A stretch of DNA of 64,000 nucleotides from NCBI RefSeq assembly GCF_031426495.1, contig NZ_JANPLK010000002.1, forward strand, positions 1-64,000, in the 5' to 3' direction. Positions 45,280 to 54,378 of the stretch are shown one piece after another (the stretch's first letter is position 1; every line of letters begins with the position of its first letter). The notes under the pieces were generated by a model. That model saw nothing but the letters and a program-made list of their open reading frames with translations, was not told the DNA's origin and searched no databases. The DNA is from Gemmatimonas sp. GTDB taxonomy: Bacteria; Gemmatimonadota; Gemmatimonadetes; Gemmatimonadales; Gemmatimonadaceae. The translations under genes and the position numbers were made by a program.

Positions 45280-45310
45280 CGACGGGCTACGGTGTCGGGC
45301 GAGTTGGGAA

Positions 45311-45476
45311 ACGGCAACAGCGGGAACACGGAATCGACGGATGACACAGATTACACAGATAGGCAAAGGCGATTTTCTGTGTTTGTGTGCGCCCTTTGCT
45401 TATCTGTGATATTGGCGCAATCCGTTCACTCCGTGTTCCAGTTGTTGCTGTTGCTGTTGCTTTTTGCTGTTGCCGT
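45311..45476. repeat. Intergenic hairpin repeat, family B, copy 1
   Basis: An imperfect inverted repeat of about 166 bases. The ends ACGGCAACAG and CTGTTGCCGT are a perfect match. Inner units include GACACAGATTACACAGATA (left) and GCTTATCTGTGATATTG (right). It carries the same 16-base block GCAACAGCGGGAACAC as the copy at 54838. It fills most of the gap between the DAO-like and the VIT-like genes. Confidence 0.8.
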
Positions 45477-45497
45477 TCGACCTCCCCCGGTCCATCC

Positions 45498-46193
45498 ATG
45501 CCCCTATCGCATTCCGAAACCCACAAGAGCGCCAACATCGGCTGGCTGCGCGCCGCGGTACTCGGCGCCAACGACGGACTGATCTCGACCAGCAGTCTCG
45601 TAGTCGGCGTCGCGGCCGCGCAGCCCGATCGGGCGTCGGTGGTGGTAGCGGCACTCGCGGGCCTGGTGGCCGGCGCACTCTCGATGGCCGCCGGCGAGTA
45701 TGTGTCGGTAAGCTCGCAGTCTGACACCGAGACGGCCGACCTCGCGCGCGAGAAGATGGAGCTCGCCACGCAGCCCGAGCACGAGCTCGCCGAGTTGGCT
45801 GGCATCTATGTATCTCGCGGACTGAGCCCTGAGCTGGCGAAGCAAGTGGCCGTCGAACTCACCGCGCACGACGCACTCGGTGCACACGCGCGCGATGAGT
45901 TGGGTATTCACGACCTCACGCGCGCGCGTCCCGTCCAGGCGGCCCTCTCCTCGGCCGCGGCCTTTGCCGTCGGCGCCGGGCTGCCCGTGCTCTTCGTGTT
46001 TGTCGCGCCCACGGCGATTCTCACACCACTTGTGTTCGGCTCCACGATTGTCGCGCTGGGCGGTCTGGGCATGCTCGCCGCACAGCTCGGTGGCGCGTCG
46101 CTGTGGCGCGGTGCGGCTCGTGTCACGTTCTGGGGCGCGATCGCCATGGTGTCGACCGCGCTGATCGGCAAACTCGTCGGGTCGCCGGTTTAA
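45498..46193 (+). CDS. VIT1/CCC1-family transporter
   Basis: A 231-aa membrane protein of the vacuolar-iron-transporter (VIT1/CCC1) family. It opens NIGWLRAAVLGANDGLISTSSLVVGVAAA, a highly conserved family start, and AGALSMAAGEYVSVSSQSDTE follows with metal-site Glu and Met residues. Helix pairs toward the C-terminus are seen. It moves Fe(II) or Mn(II), probably out of the cytoplasm. I chose ATG 45498, just before the conserved opening; the longer frame reads through the repeat. It precedes the rhomboid gene by 6 bases. Confidence 0.9.
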   Translation: MPLSHSETHKSANIGWLRAAVLGANDGLISTSSLVVGVAAAQPDRASVVVAALAGLVAGALSMAAGEYVSVSSQSDTETADLAREKMELATQPEHELAELAGIYVSRGLSPELAKQVAVELTAHDALGAHARDELGIHDLTRARPVQAALSSAAAFAVGAGLPVLFVFVAPTAILTPLVFGSTIVALGGLGMLAAQLGGASLWRGAARVTFWGAIAMVSTALIGKLVGSPV

Positions 46194-46199
46194 CGCACC

Positions 46200-46787
46200 G
46201 TGGCCAAGTCACCCGTCGTGCAGAGCGCCAAGCGCGTCACGCGCACCTTCAAACAGCAAGTCACCACGCTGAGCGCGACCGTGGGGGCTACGTGGACCGC
46301 GTTCGTGGTGAATGGCATCGCCGGCGGCGCGCTCATGCAGTACGGCGTGATTCCGCGCACCCTCACCGGACTGCGCGGCATTCTCTTCGCGCCGTTCCTG
46401 CACGCCAACATGCAGCACCTCATCGCCAACACCATTCCGTTTCTGGCGATGGGCTGGCTGGTGATGCTGCGCGATGCGCGCCATTTTCTGCCCGTCACCC
46501 TGTTCGCCATGCTCGGCTCGGGACTGATGGCGTGGCTGCTCGGCGCCCCGGGTTCCGTGCACATCGGCGCCAGCGGCGTCGTGTTCGGCTACTTCGGCTT
46601 TCTGCTGCTCGGCGGGTGGTACGCACGCAGCTTCATGAGCATCACGCTCAGCATCCTCGTCGCCGTGCTGTGGGGCGGACTCGTACTCGGCATCGCACCG
46701 GGACAGGTTGGCATCAGCTGGCAGTCGCACCTCGGTGGGTTCATCGCGGGTGTGCTGGCGGCGCGGCGGTATCGCGGGGCGCGGTAG
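46200..46787 (+). CDS. Rhomboid-family intramembrane serine protease
   Basis: A 195-aa membrane protein of the rhomboid family with about six helices. HANMQHLIANTIPF is the HxxxN motif of helix 2. The catalytic Ser is in GASGVVFGYFGF (about 126) and the catalytic His in SHLGGFIAG (about 176). Such proteases cut helices inside or next to the membrane. It starts at GTG 46200, 6 bases after the VIT-like stop, so the two are probably cotranscribed. Substrates are unknown. Confidence 0.9.
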   Translation: MAKSPVVQSAKRVTRTFKQQVTTLSATVGATWTAFVVNGIAGGALMQYGVIPRTLTGLRGILFAPFLHANMQHLIANTIPFLAMGWLVMLRDARHFLPVTLFAMLGSGLMAWLLGAPGSVHIGASGVVFGYFGFLLLGGWYARSFMSITLSILVAVLWGGLVLGIAPGQVGISWQSHLGGFIAGVLAARRYRGAR

Positions 46788-46826
46788 GGAAGTTTTGCTC
46801 GAGATGGACCTTCAGCCCAATCGGTA

Positions 46827-47279
46827 ATGCCGACTCGAAGTGCTACCAAAGCGCTCTTGTCTGAATCGTTCTTCTTCACGATTGACGACGTTCGCCTTTC
46901 GTTCCTGGCGATTGTCGGCGAGTCGTCGGCCCAGGCGTATGCGGATGCCTGGCATTCGCGCTTCAGGGATGCGGTCGTTGGTGGGAATGTCGTCGCGCTT
47001 CCGGAAAGCTTTGGGTTTCCCAGGCTCGCGTCACCGAGCGCGCAGCGGAGCGCGTCCAACGACGACACCCACTTCGGATCTGTGTTTGATGAGACGATCT
47101 TCGAGGGCCGGTACGGGCGTCGACTTCTACGCTTTACGCCCGCCACGCTCACGCTGATCGCCGCCGCGAGCCCATCGGCACGCGCACGCTTCGACCGCAT
47201 TGGGCTGCGGTATGCATACCGGACCATCGACGATCCGATCGAGTGGAATCAGCTCGTGACCTTTCTTCGTGAGTCGTGA
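46827..47279 (+). CDS. Hypothetical protein
   Basis: A 150-aa protein with no family I recognise. It is soluble, with mixed helices and strands and no signal or transmembrane segment. The opening FFFTIDDVRLSFLAIVGESS and the end RTIDDPIEWNQLVTFLRES are the most structured parts. It lies 39 bases after the rhomboid gene on the same strand, but its composition is slightly less GC-biased. Could be a real orphan or an accessory protein. Confidence 0.55.
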   Translation: MPTRSATKALLSESFFFTIDDVRLSFLAIVGESSAQAYADAWHSRFRDAVVGGNVVALPESFGFPRLASPSAQRSASNDDTHFGSVFDETIFEGRYGRRLLRFTPATLTLIAAASPSARARFDRIGLRYAYRTIDDPIEWNQLVTFLRES

Positions 47280-47409
47280 TCCGATAGCGCATTTCGTTCT
47301 GCTCTTTACTCAACAACTCTACCACGAATCTTCACTGATACCCGCGAATTGAACAGCAGAACATTTCAATGGCTGCGCACCGCAATGGCTGTCGTGCCGA
47401 CCAAGTCGA

Positions 47410-47446
47410 TCCGTGACTTGTCCGTGCAGACCCGCGGTAAGGCAGT
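47410..47446. repeat. Family C repeat, single arm
   Basis: TCCGTGACTTGTCCGTGCAG then ACCCGCGGTAAGGCAGTT resembles the right arm of the hairpins at 11381-11424 and 11505-11543. A matching left arm is only faintly visible upstream (47310-47360). It lies in the short gap between the hypothetical gene and the Ig-like lipoprotein. Confidence 0.5.
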
Positions 47447-47470
47447 TAATGACGTGCGATCCCTGTCCGA

Positions 47471-47848
47471 CTACCGCACCGTCACCCGGATCGAGTCACG
47501 CAACCCACCGAATGGAAAGCCATCGGTCGTGTATCGCGCGAACACGTAGGTCTCGCCACTCGAGACAGCCGTGATCACCCCTCGAACGGAATCGACCCGC
47601 GCGACCGCCACATTCGTGGTCGTGAACCGTCCGACGAACGGCGTGGGTTGCGTCCCACCACACACGGCCGCTGTAACGGTAGGCGTGAATTGCTCACCAA
47701 CGGTCATCGTGCGCGAGGTCGGCGAGATCTTCACGCGCGCCGGATCGGCGGGGCACGCGATATCGGTCAAGTTGTTGCAGCCACTGGCCACCACAGCAGC
47801 GACAACCGCAGAAACAAGAGAGACATTTCGCATGCGTGAACGGTACAT
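47471..47848 (-). CDS. Ig-like (BIG2) lipoprotein
   Basis: A 125-aa exported lipoprotein. The signal peptide ends in lipobox VVASGC. The mature part has a bacterial Ig-like (BIG2) repeat: VKISPTSRTMTVGEQFTPTV and VDSVRGVITAVSSGETYVFA. This is an adhesin-like fold. The start could be ATG 47848 or 47833; I chose the first. Function is unknown, but surface exposure is likely. Confidence 0.7.
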   Translation of the reverse strand: MYRSRMRNVSLVSAVVAAVVASGCNNLTDIACPADPARVKISPTSRTMTVGEQFTPTVTAAVCGGTQPTPFVGRFTTTNVAVARVDSVRGVITAVSSGETYVFARYTTDGFPFGGLRDSIRVTVR

Positions 47849-47850
47849 GA

Positions 47851-47887
47851 TCCGCGTCCATTCGCGCAAATCCGCGGTCAAGCAGTT
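47851..47887. repeat. Family C repeat, single arm
   Basis: TCCGCGTCCATTCGCGCAAA then TCCGCGGTCAAGCAGTT, similar to the right arms at 11.4-11.5 kb and 47.4 kb. It lies just upstream of the Ig-like lipoprotein start and overlaps the start region only slightly. Confidence 0.5.
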
Positions 47888-47903
47888 CAGTGTCCCACCA
47901 ATC

Positions 47904-49655
47904 TCACTGCAGTCGCGCCGCCGCCGCGGCCAGCACTTCCGCCCGCCACGCCTCGAGCTGCGCTACCGGCACCCCGCTCTCCTTCGATACAGCGTCACTC
48001 GACGCCCCCTGCAGCAACTGCAACACCAACGCCACCCGATCTGCGCCTGAGCGTGCAGGCTCCACACCAGCCGCCGCCGGCACCGCGCTCTTCGGCGTCT
48101 CTCGCACCGGCTCGGCCGGTACCGCCGTGGACAACCGACGCCGCGCCGCGATCGCCGTGACCACGATCTCACTCAGCGATTTCACGTAGCGCAGCGCGGC
48201 GCGATCGGGTGTGATCGCTGCCATCTCGCCATCCATCGCGCGGTCCACATACAGGCATCCCACGATCTTGCCCGACACGACGATCGGGAACACGCCGAAC
48301 TGTGCCACGCGCAGCGTGCCGGCCCACCGCGCTTCGATCGCGTTCATGCTGCGGTCGTTGGGCAGGTAGATCGGCGCGCGCTGCTGCGTGGCGGTCACCA
48401 CCGGACCGCCGCGGATGTTCATCGGGAAGTCGAAGTGCGGCAGTAGCGCTTCGATACCGTCACCGAGTCCCGAGCGCGCCACCAGTCGACCCTTGTCGGC
48501 GTCGAGGATGCACACGATCACGCGATCGAACGGGCCACCGCGCAGCGCACCTTCCAGCGCCAGCAGCAACACGTCGCCAAGTGCCGTGCCCGACGAAGCA
48601 TCGGCAGCGCTCTCGAGTTCCTGTCGCAGGCGATCGCGCAACTGCAACGCATCGTCTTCGCTCGACGCCGTCACGGCCGCCCATTCGCCGGTTTCGAAAG
48701 CCGCCGCACCGATTGCCGACCGTGCCGATTCGGAGAGCTGCTTGAATCGCATGCGATCGCTCGGAATGTGCAAGCTCGAGAACAGTTCGCGCGTTTCGTT
48801 CAGCGCCGACGCGATCACCTCGCGCACGTGCTCGCGACTGATCTTGATCTTCGCACTGTGCCGCTCGATCACCGCTTCCAGCGCCACACCCGCGGCATCG
48901 GGCGTCTGCTCCTGATTGTACAGTGCCACCGTGAGGTCATGACTGAACGCCGTCACCGCCGCCGACAACGACACCGACGTGGACGCGCGCGCCCTCATGC
49001 CCTGCACCACCGCTTCCGGCATGCCCCAGTGCCTCGATACCTCGGCGCCGAGATCGGCGTACGGGAAACCCAGCACGGCCTTGGTGGCACCCGTCTCCGA
49101 CTTGCCCTCGTCGTGCATCATCGTTTGGATGCGCGCGTAGTCTTCGCCGAAATGACAGGCGATCAACACTTCGCCCAAGTTGCGGAACATGCCGCATAGG
49201 TGAGCCTCTTCCGGCTCCTCCATGCCCAGCTTGTTCGCCACTTCGCGCGCGTGATTCGCCGTGAGCAGCGACTGCAGCATCAGCTCCTTCAGCGCCGGCG
49301 AGCGGCGATGAAAGTTCTCGAAGAGCAGCAAGCTGCTAGCCAGCTGACGCACGGTCTTCGCGCCCAGCATCATCATCGCGTGCGTCGCGCTTTGAATGGA
49401 GCGCCCAGACCGCCGGTAGTGCGCACTATTGGCGGTCCGCACGACACTCAACGTGAGGCTGTATTCGCGCAGCACCACGTTGGCCAGGCGCTGCAGCGAG
49501 CTGGCGTCATCGTCCAGGGCAGAGATCGTCTCGATGATCTGCTTCGACAACGCCGGGAAATCGCTGCCCTCGAGAATGCGGCTCATGCGCGCGCGCACGG
49601 GTGATTCTTCGGGGTCGACCGGTTCGATCTGCAGGTGTGGGACGTTGGCTGGCAT
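47904..49655 (-). CDS. HDOD-GAF protein with C-terminal transposase-like HTH
   Basis: A 583-aa regulator. Residues ~25-230 form an HDOD domain (FPALSKQIIETISALDDD; ATHAMMMLGAKTVRQLASSL; FRNLGEVLIACHFGEDYARI), a degenerate HD-type signalling fold. A GAF-like domain follows (about 330-480; ALRGGPFDRVIVCILDADKG, GVFPIVVSGKIVGCLYVDRA). The last ~45 residues (VALVLQLLQGASSDAVSKES, GVPVAQLEAWRAEVL) look like the helix-turn-helix of transposase-OrfA-like proteins. The start at ATG 49655 is preferred. The combination suggests a signal-sensing DNA-binding regulator or a co-opted HTH. Targets unknown. Confidence 0.8.
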   Translation of the reverse strand: MPANVPHLQIEPVDPEESPVRARMSRILEGSDFPALSKQIIETISALDDDASSLQRLANVVLREYSLTLSVVRTANSAHYRRSGRSIQSATHAMMMLGAKTVRQLASSLLLFENFHRRSPALKELMLQSLLTANHAREVANKLGMEEPEEAHLCGMFRNLGEVLIACHFGEDYARIQTMMHDEGKSETGATKAVLGFPYADLGAEVSRHWGMPEAVVQGMRARASTSVSLSAAVTAFSHDLTVALYNQEQTPDAAGVALEAVIERHSAKIKISREHVREVIASALNETRELFSSLHIPSDRMRFKQLSESARSAIGAAAFETGEWAAVTASSEDDALQLRDRLRQELESAADASSGTALGDVLLLALEGALRGGPFDRVIVCILDADKGRLVARSGLGDGIEALLPHFDFPMNIRGGPVVTATQQRAPIYLPNDRSMNAIEARWAGTLRVAQFGVFPIVVSGKIVGCLYVDRAMDGEMAAITPDRAALRYVKSLSEIVVTAIAARRRLSTAVPAEPVRETPKSAVPAAAGVEPARSGADRVALVLQLLQGASSDAVSKESGVPVAQLEAWRAEVLAAAAARLQ

Positions 49656-49749
49656 CACCCCGAGTATCGGCACCACGTAGACCGCTCTTGCGTCCGTCGA
49701 TACAATCTCTGAGCGTCACGTCACGGTCCCACCACCCTCCCGACTTTCC

Positions 49750-50133
49750 ATGCCCCGTTCTGCTGCCTTCAGCCCGCGCGGTCCCGCCGCCATCGGTCCG
49801 TACTCGCACGCCGTCTGGGCGGGTGACCTGCTGTACTGCTCCGGTCAGACGCCCATCGACCCGGCCACCACCAAGCTCATCGACGGCGACGTCACCGCGC
49901 AGACGCACCGGGTGTTCGACAACCTGCAGGCCGTAGTCGAAGACGCCGGCCTGACCATGGACGACGTGATCAAGTGCAACGTGTACCTCACCGACATGGC
50001 GAACTTTTCCGCCATGAACGCGGCCTACACCACGCGCTTTTCGGCCCCTTTCCCGGCCCGCACCACGGTCGCCGTGGCCGGCCTGCCGCTCAACGCTTCG
50101 GTGGAGATCGAATTGGTGGCCAAGCGGCCGTAA
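49750..50133 (+). CDS. ridA: RidA-family reactive intermediate deaminase
   Basis: A 127-aa RidA (YjgF/UK114) protein that hydrolyses reactive enamine/imine intermediates from PLP enzymes. AFSPRGPAAIGPYSHAVWAG and the key FPARTTVAVAGLPLNASVEIEL region with the conserved Arg are present, and VIKCNVYLTDM marks the core. The length is typical. It stands alone with a strong terminator after it. Confidence 0.93.
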   Translation: MPRSAAFSPRGPAAIGPYSHAVWAGDLLYCSGQTPIDPATTKLIDGDVTAQTHRVFDNLQAVVEDAGLTMDDVIKCNVYLTDMANFSAMNAAYTTRFSAPFPARTTVAVAGLPLNASVEIELVAKRP

Positions 50134-50163
50134 CGCGCTGACAGATCGTCGATTACGTCACGA

Positions 50164-50200
50164 GGGGCCGGTCCACATGAGTCGCTTGTGGACCGGCCCC
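50164..50200. terminator. Strong bidirectional hairpin terminator
   Basis: A perfect 13-base stem, GGGGCCGGTCCAC with GTGGACCGGCCCC, and an 11-base loop, followed by TTATGTCTTT on the plus strand. It lies between convergent ridA and the BNR-repeat gene and could serve both. Confidence 0.8.
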
Positions 50201-50243
50201 TTATGTCTTTCATTCGACGAACTATCTGTTCGGTGTCGAACCG

Positions 50244-53200
50244 TTAGTTCGCCGGCACCGTGAGCGTGATGCCGTTGGCCGCTAGCAGCGCGCTCATCGC
50301 ACGCGCCCGCGTCATGAACGTCTTCGACTCGGCCACCGCCGCCTCAACCGCCGTCTTCGCCGACGCCGCTTGGCTTCGCACCGACTCGCTCGGCGTCTCC
50401 CACACACCGAGCATGCCGCTCTTCACGGCGCCCAGTCGCGCCAGCACGTTGGCGTCGTTGGTACCGAAGCCCCCGCCGCCGCCACCGCCCGGGCCGAACG
50501 CCACCGCCGGCGCACCCGCGCCGAGCTTCGCGCGGACCAAGTCGAAGTCCTTCCGGAAGGCCGCGAACTGCGTCTTCACGCTATCGGCGAGTGTCGGCGT
50601 AGAGTCCATCTTGGCCGCCGCCTTTCGCACTTCGGCCAGTAGTGCCGTCATCGGCGCCGCCGCCGCCGCGCCCGCCTGATGCGCGGTGTGCAGTTCCGTA
50701 GCGAGGGCGTTATACGACACCCGCTGCGCCGCCGTGAACTGCACCAGCGGGTCCATGACGATCGTGAGCGGCTTCGATTCTATCGTCTTGCCGTCGATCA
50801 CCAGCGCCACCGTGTACGTGCCCGGCAACACCTGCGGCCCCTGATTGGCGCCACCGCCCCCCCGACCAAATCCGCCGCCGCCCGCTCCACCAGCCGGCGC
50901 GGCACATGGATTCTCGGGGAGATAGCCCACCGTCGGCAACGGCGTCGGCATGCCGGCCAGCGGACCACGACCACCACCGCCGAATCCGCCACCCCCGCCG
51001 CCAGGTCCACCAGCCGGAGGACCACCAGCCGGAGGACCGCCGACCGGCGCGGCATCACGGATCGGCTCCACGCGCTGATCCCAGCACACCGTCTGAATGC
51101 CCGCCACGTTCTTCGCGGCCGGCACCGCGAGTTCACGCACCACCGCGCCGCTCGCATCGCTGATGCGCAGCATCGGGTTGGTGACCGCCTTCTTCAGGTG
51201 CAGCTGCAGCACCGTTTCCGTGGGCGGGTTCTCACCGGTGAAGAACTGATGTCCCCAGAACTCGTCGTTGCGGTCGTCCTTGGCCTTCCACTGCAACGAC
51301 GGGCCCGGCGTGAACAGCGTGGCATCGGCCTTCTGCGCCGTGTTGAACTCCTGGATCGGCTCGAGGTGATCGAGAATCCACAGCGCGCGACCATGCGTGG
51401 CCACCAACAGCGCGTTGTCGCGCGGATGAATCGTGAGCTCGTCCACGCGTACCGTGGGGAAGTTCGCCTTCAGGCGCTTCCACGACTTTCCACGATCGAG
51501 CGTGAGGAAGATGCCCGTCTCGGTGCCCACGTACAGCACATCCGGATTGCGCGTGTCTTCGGTGAGTGTGCGAACCACCTCACCGGCAAGCCCGGACGTG
51601 ATCGCGCGGAACGTCGCGCCGAAGTCGGTGCTCATCCACACATACGGCGCGTAGTCGTTCTGCCGATAGTTCGCGACGGTGATGTACACCGTGCCCGACT
51701 CAAAGCGCGACGGCACCACTTCCGATACGAACGCATGGCCGGCGGGGAAGCCCGGCAGGTTCTTCGTGATGTTCTGCCACGTGGCCCCGTTGTCCTTCGA
51801 CATGCTCACCGTGCCGTCGTCGGTGCCGGTGTAAAACACGCCCTTCTGCTTCGGCGACTCCGACAGCGACACAATCGTTGGCCACTGCGAAATGCCGTCG
51901 TTGCGCGAGATCGCGATGTCGCTGCCCTTGAGGCCCATCGTCACGATGCTGTCGCGCTTCTCGTTCTTGGTGAGATCAGGGCTGATCGCCGTCCACGAGT
52001 CACCACGATCGGTGCTGCGGAACACGCGATTGGCCGCGGCCAGCAGTACGCCGGGATCGTTCGGCGACAGCATGAGCGGCGTATCCCAATGAAAGCGGTA
52101 CGCTTCGCCGGCCGTGGCGTTCACCACGTTCTGCGGCGTGGGGCGAATCGGCTTCGATTCACCGGTCACCTTGTTGCGACGGACCATGTTGCCGTCCTGC
52201 GACTCGGTGTAGATGATGCGCGAGTCACGCAGGTCAGGAATGGCCACGAAGCCGTCGCCGCCAAGAATCTGGAACCAGTCGTAGTTGAAGATGCCGCGAT
52301 TCATGCGCGACGCGCTCGGGCCACACCAGTCGTAGTTGTCCTGCATACCGCCGCACACATTGTACGGCGTTTCCATGTCGAAGCCCACGTGGTAGAACAG
52401 TCCCACCGGCACGTTCTCGATGAACTGCCAGGTGCGGCTCATGTCGTACGACGTGGCCAGACCACCGTCGTTGCCGATAATCACATGATCGGGATTCTTC
52501 GGATCGATCCAGATGCCGTGCACGTCGTCGTGCGTGACGAGCGCCGCATCGGTTTCGAAGTTGCGCCCGCCATCAACCGAGAGATGCAAGCCGACACCGC
52601 CCATGTAGATCCGCTCCGGATTCACCGGATCGATGCGCAACTGGCTGAAGTACATCGGGCGCGCGTTTGTGTTGCTCTGCTTCGTCCACGTGGCGCCGCC
52701 GTCGGTGGACCTATAGAGGCCCGACACACCGGCTACCACACCACGCGCCGCTGGTGCGGCCACTGGCGCAGCCGGTGCGGCTTCCATGTTTTCCGTGGCG
52801 GCCGCCGCACGCTGTGCACCAGGTGCGGGGCCTTCCACGGTGGCATACACAATGTTTGAGCTCTGACGGAACACGTCCACCGCAATACGGCCGAGCGGGC
52901 CCGCGGGGAATCCGGTGCCGGTCACCTTGGTCCACGTGTCACCGCCGTCGGTCGACTTCCACAGCGCACTGCCGGGACCACCACCGTTCATGCAGCAGGC
53001 CGTGCGACGACGCTGATACGTACTGGCGAACAGAATGTTCGGATCGGTCGCCGACATCACGAGTTCATTCGCACCCGTTTCGTCGTCCACCTTGAGCACC
53101 TGCTTCCAGCTCCTGCCACCGTCGGTGGTCTTGTACACGCCACGCTCACCGCCGGGACCGAACAACGGACCGGTGGACGCCACCAACACCACATCGTTGT

Positions 53201-53654
53201 TGGTGGGATGAATGACGATGCGATTGATGTGCTTCGACTGCGGCAGCCCCATCATCGCGAACGTCTTGCCGCCGTCGGTCGACTTGTAGATACCGCTGCC
53301 CCACGACGTGCTCTGACGATTGTTCGACTCGCCGGTGCCCACCCACACGAGATCGGGGTTGATCTGCGACACGGCCACGTCACCGATCGCGATCAATCCC
53401 TGATCCTGAAAGAGCGGCGTGAAGATCGCGCCGTTGCTGGTGGTCTTCCACACGCCGCCGTGGGCCGAACCGACGTACCAGATGGCCGGATTGGCCTCGT
53501 AGATCGCGAGGTCGGAGATGCGCCCCGACATCGTGGCGGGTCCGATGGAGCGGAAGTGCAGCTTGTCGAATTCCTGCGCGCGCGCCGCGATAGGTGCACA
53601 CAGGAGCGAGAGCGCAGTCAGCGAAGCGGCACGTCGGTGCAGTGTCCTGGACAT
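50244..53654 (-). CDS. Large exported BNR/VPS10-like repeat protein
   Basis: A 1136-aa exported protein. Signal peptide (SLTALSLLCAPIAARAQ). Residues 25-720 are a run of BNR/sortilin-like beta-propeller repeats (VYKTTDGGRSWKQVLKV; SGIYKSTDGGKTF; LWKSTDGGDTWTKV; GVFYTGTDDGTVSMSKDNG). A region ~720-900 with Gly/Pro-rich inserts follows (GGPPAGGPPAGGPGGGGGG), and a helical tail ends it. Many Gemmatimonadota-type bacteria have such large propeller proteins; binding of glycans or protein is plausible, enzymatic function not evident. It is transcribed alone from the minus strand. Confidence 0.82.
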   Translation of the reverse strand: MSRTLHRRAASLTALSLLCAPIAARAQEFDKLHFRSIGPATMSGRISDLAIYEANPAIWYVGSAHGGVWKTTSNGAIFTPLFQDQGLIAIGDVAVSQINPDLVWVGTGESNNRQSTSWGSGIYKSTDGGKTFAMMGLPQSKHINRIVIHPTNNDVVLVASTGPLFGPGGERGVYKTTDGGRSWKQVLKVDDETGANELVMSATDPNILFASTYQRRRTACCMNGGGPGSALWKSTDGGDTWTKVTGTGFPAGPLGRIAVDVFRQSSNIVYATVEGPAPGAQRAAAATENMEAAPAAPVAAPAARGVVAGVSGLYRSTDGGATWTKQSNTNARPMYFSQLRIDPVNPERIYMGGVGLHLSVDGGRNFETDAALVTHDDVHGIWIDPKNPDHVIIGNDGGLATSYDMSRTWQFIENVPVGLFYHVGFDMETPYNVCGGMQDNYDWCGPSASRMNRGIFNYDWFQILGGDGFVAIPDLRDSRIIYTESQDGNMVRRNKVTGESKPIRPTPQNVVNATAGEAYRFHWDTPLMLSPNDPGVLLAAANRVFRSTDRGDSWTAISPDLTKNEKRDSIVTMGLKGSDIAISRNDGISQWPTIVSLSESPKQKGVFYTGTDDGTVSMSKDNGATWQNITKNLPGFPAGHAFVSEVVPSRFESGTVYITVANYRQNDYAPYVWMSTDFGATFRAITSGLAGEVVRTLTEDTRNPDVLYVGTETGIFLTLDRGKSWKRLKANFPTVRVDELTIHPRDNALLVATHGRALWILDHLEPIQEFNTAQKADATLFTPGPSLQWKAKDDRNDEFWGHQFFTGENPPTETVLQLHLKKAVTNPMLRISDASGAVVRELAVPAAKNVAGIQTVCWDQRVEPIRDAAPVGGPPAGGPPAGGPGGGGGGFGGGGRGPLAGMPTPLPTVGYLPENPCAAPAGGAGGGGFGRGGGGANQGPQVLPGTYTVALVIDGKTIESKPLTIVMDPLVQFTAAQRVSYNALATELHTAHQAGAAAAAPMTALLAEVRKAAAKMDSTPTLADSVKTQFAAFRKDFDLVRAKLGAGAPAVAFGPGGGGGGGFGTNDANVLARLGAVKSGMLGVWETPSESVRSQAASAKTAVEAAVAESKTFMTRARAMSALLAANGITLTVPAN

Positions 53655-53675
53655 GAAGAGATTCAGAGGGGGTGG

Positions 53676-54260
53676 TCAGCGCGTGCCCGGCGCAATCACG
53701 TCGAGCATCGCCCAGGCGTTCGGGATGAGCAATTGTGGTCCACCGCCGCGCACCAGAAAGCCGATCTCGCCGAGCTGCGGCGAGACGGAGTTCTGCGTGT
53801 GCCACGCGCTGCCCGGCGGCAGCGCGTCGTAGCGCGACCAGTGATCGGTGGCGCCGGTGGTATAGCTATGCAGCGCTTCGCCCGCGGCCCGGGCACGGAA
53901 CTGGACACACTGTCGGCCGTCGGGCAGAATGCCACTTTCATACGGAGAGCCACCCGGCAGCGTGTAGAACAGCTTGAACTCGGCCTCGGATGGGAATCGA
54001 AAGGCGATCACCTTGGCGCCGACGCGAATCGGATAGAGCGATACGGGCTTCGAGAGATCCATCGCCTTCAGGAAGCCCATGGCATGCCCGACCGGCAGCC
54101 CGCGCATGGTGCGCTCGAAGAACGCCAGCGCGAATCGCACGTTCTCGCGCGGCGTCGGCGCGTCGGTCACACCGACGAACGCAATCCAGCGCGCAAGCCG
54201 TTGCGGCGACGCATGATCATCCAGCCGAAGATCGCTGAGACGAGGAGTATCTGGAGTCAT
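53676..54260 (-). CDS. Hypothetical protein
   Basis: A 194-aa soluble protein with no family I can name. RENVRFALAFFERTMRGLPV and VGHAMGFLKAMDLSKPVSLYP form a helical part, and the C-terminal half is strand-rich (LGEIGFLVRGGGPQLLIPNA). No signal peptide is seen. It precedes the BNR-repeat gene on the minus strand with 21 bases between, so they might share a transcript, though the products look unrelated. ATG 54260 was chosen; the longer frame adds unrelated sequence. Confidence 0.6.
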   Translation of the reverse strand: MTPDTPRLSDLRLDDHASPQRLARWIAFVGVTDAPTPRENVRFALAFFERTMRGLPVGHAMGFLKAMDLSKPVSLYPIRVGAKVIAFRFPSEAEFKLFYTLPGGSPYESGILPDGRQCVQFRARAAGEALHSYTTGATDHWSRYDALPPGSAWHTQNSVSPQLGEIGFLVRGGGPQLLIPNAWAMLDVIAPGTR

Positions 54261-54378
54261 CGGTCCTGTTGCCTCGCGAGCCACGGACACCGTAGCAGTT
54301 GCCCAAACGATCGGCGGAGGGCTAATGTGGCGAGTCCGTCCCGCGCCGTCCATGCCCTGCCGATGAGGAGTCTGTTCG

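Noticed and set aside
50679..52859. 726-codon open frame antisense to the BNR-repeat gene
   Set aside because: Same artefact of high GC; no domain, no ribosome site, and the sense gene is secure.
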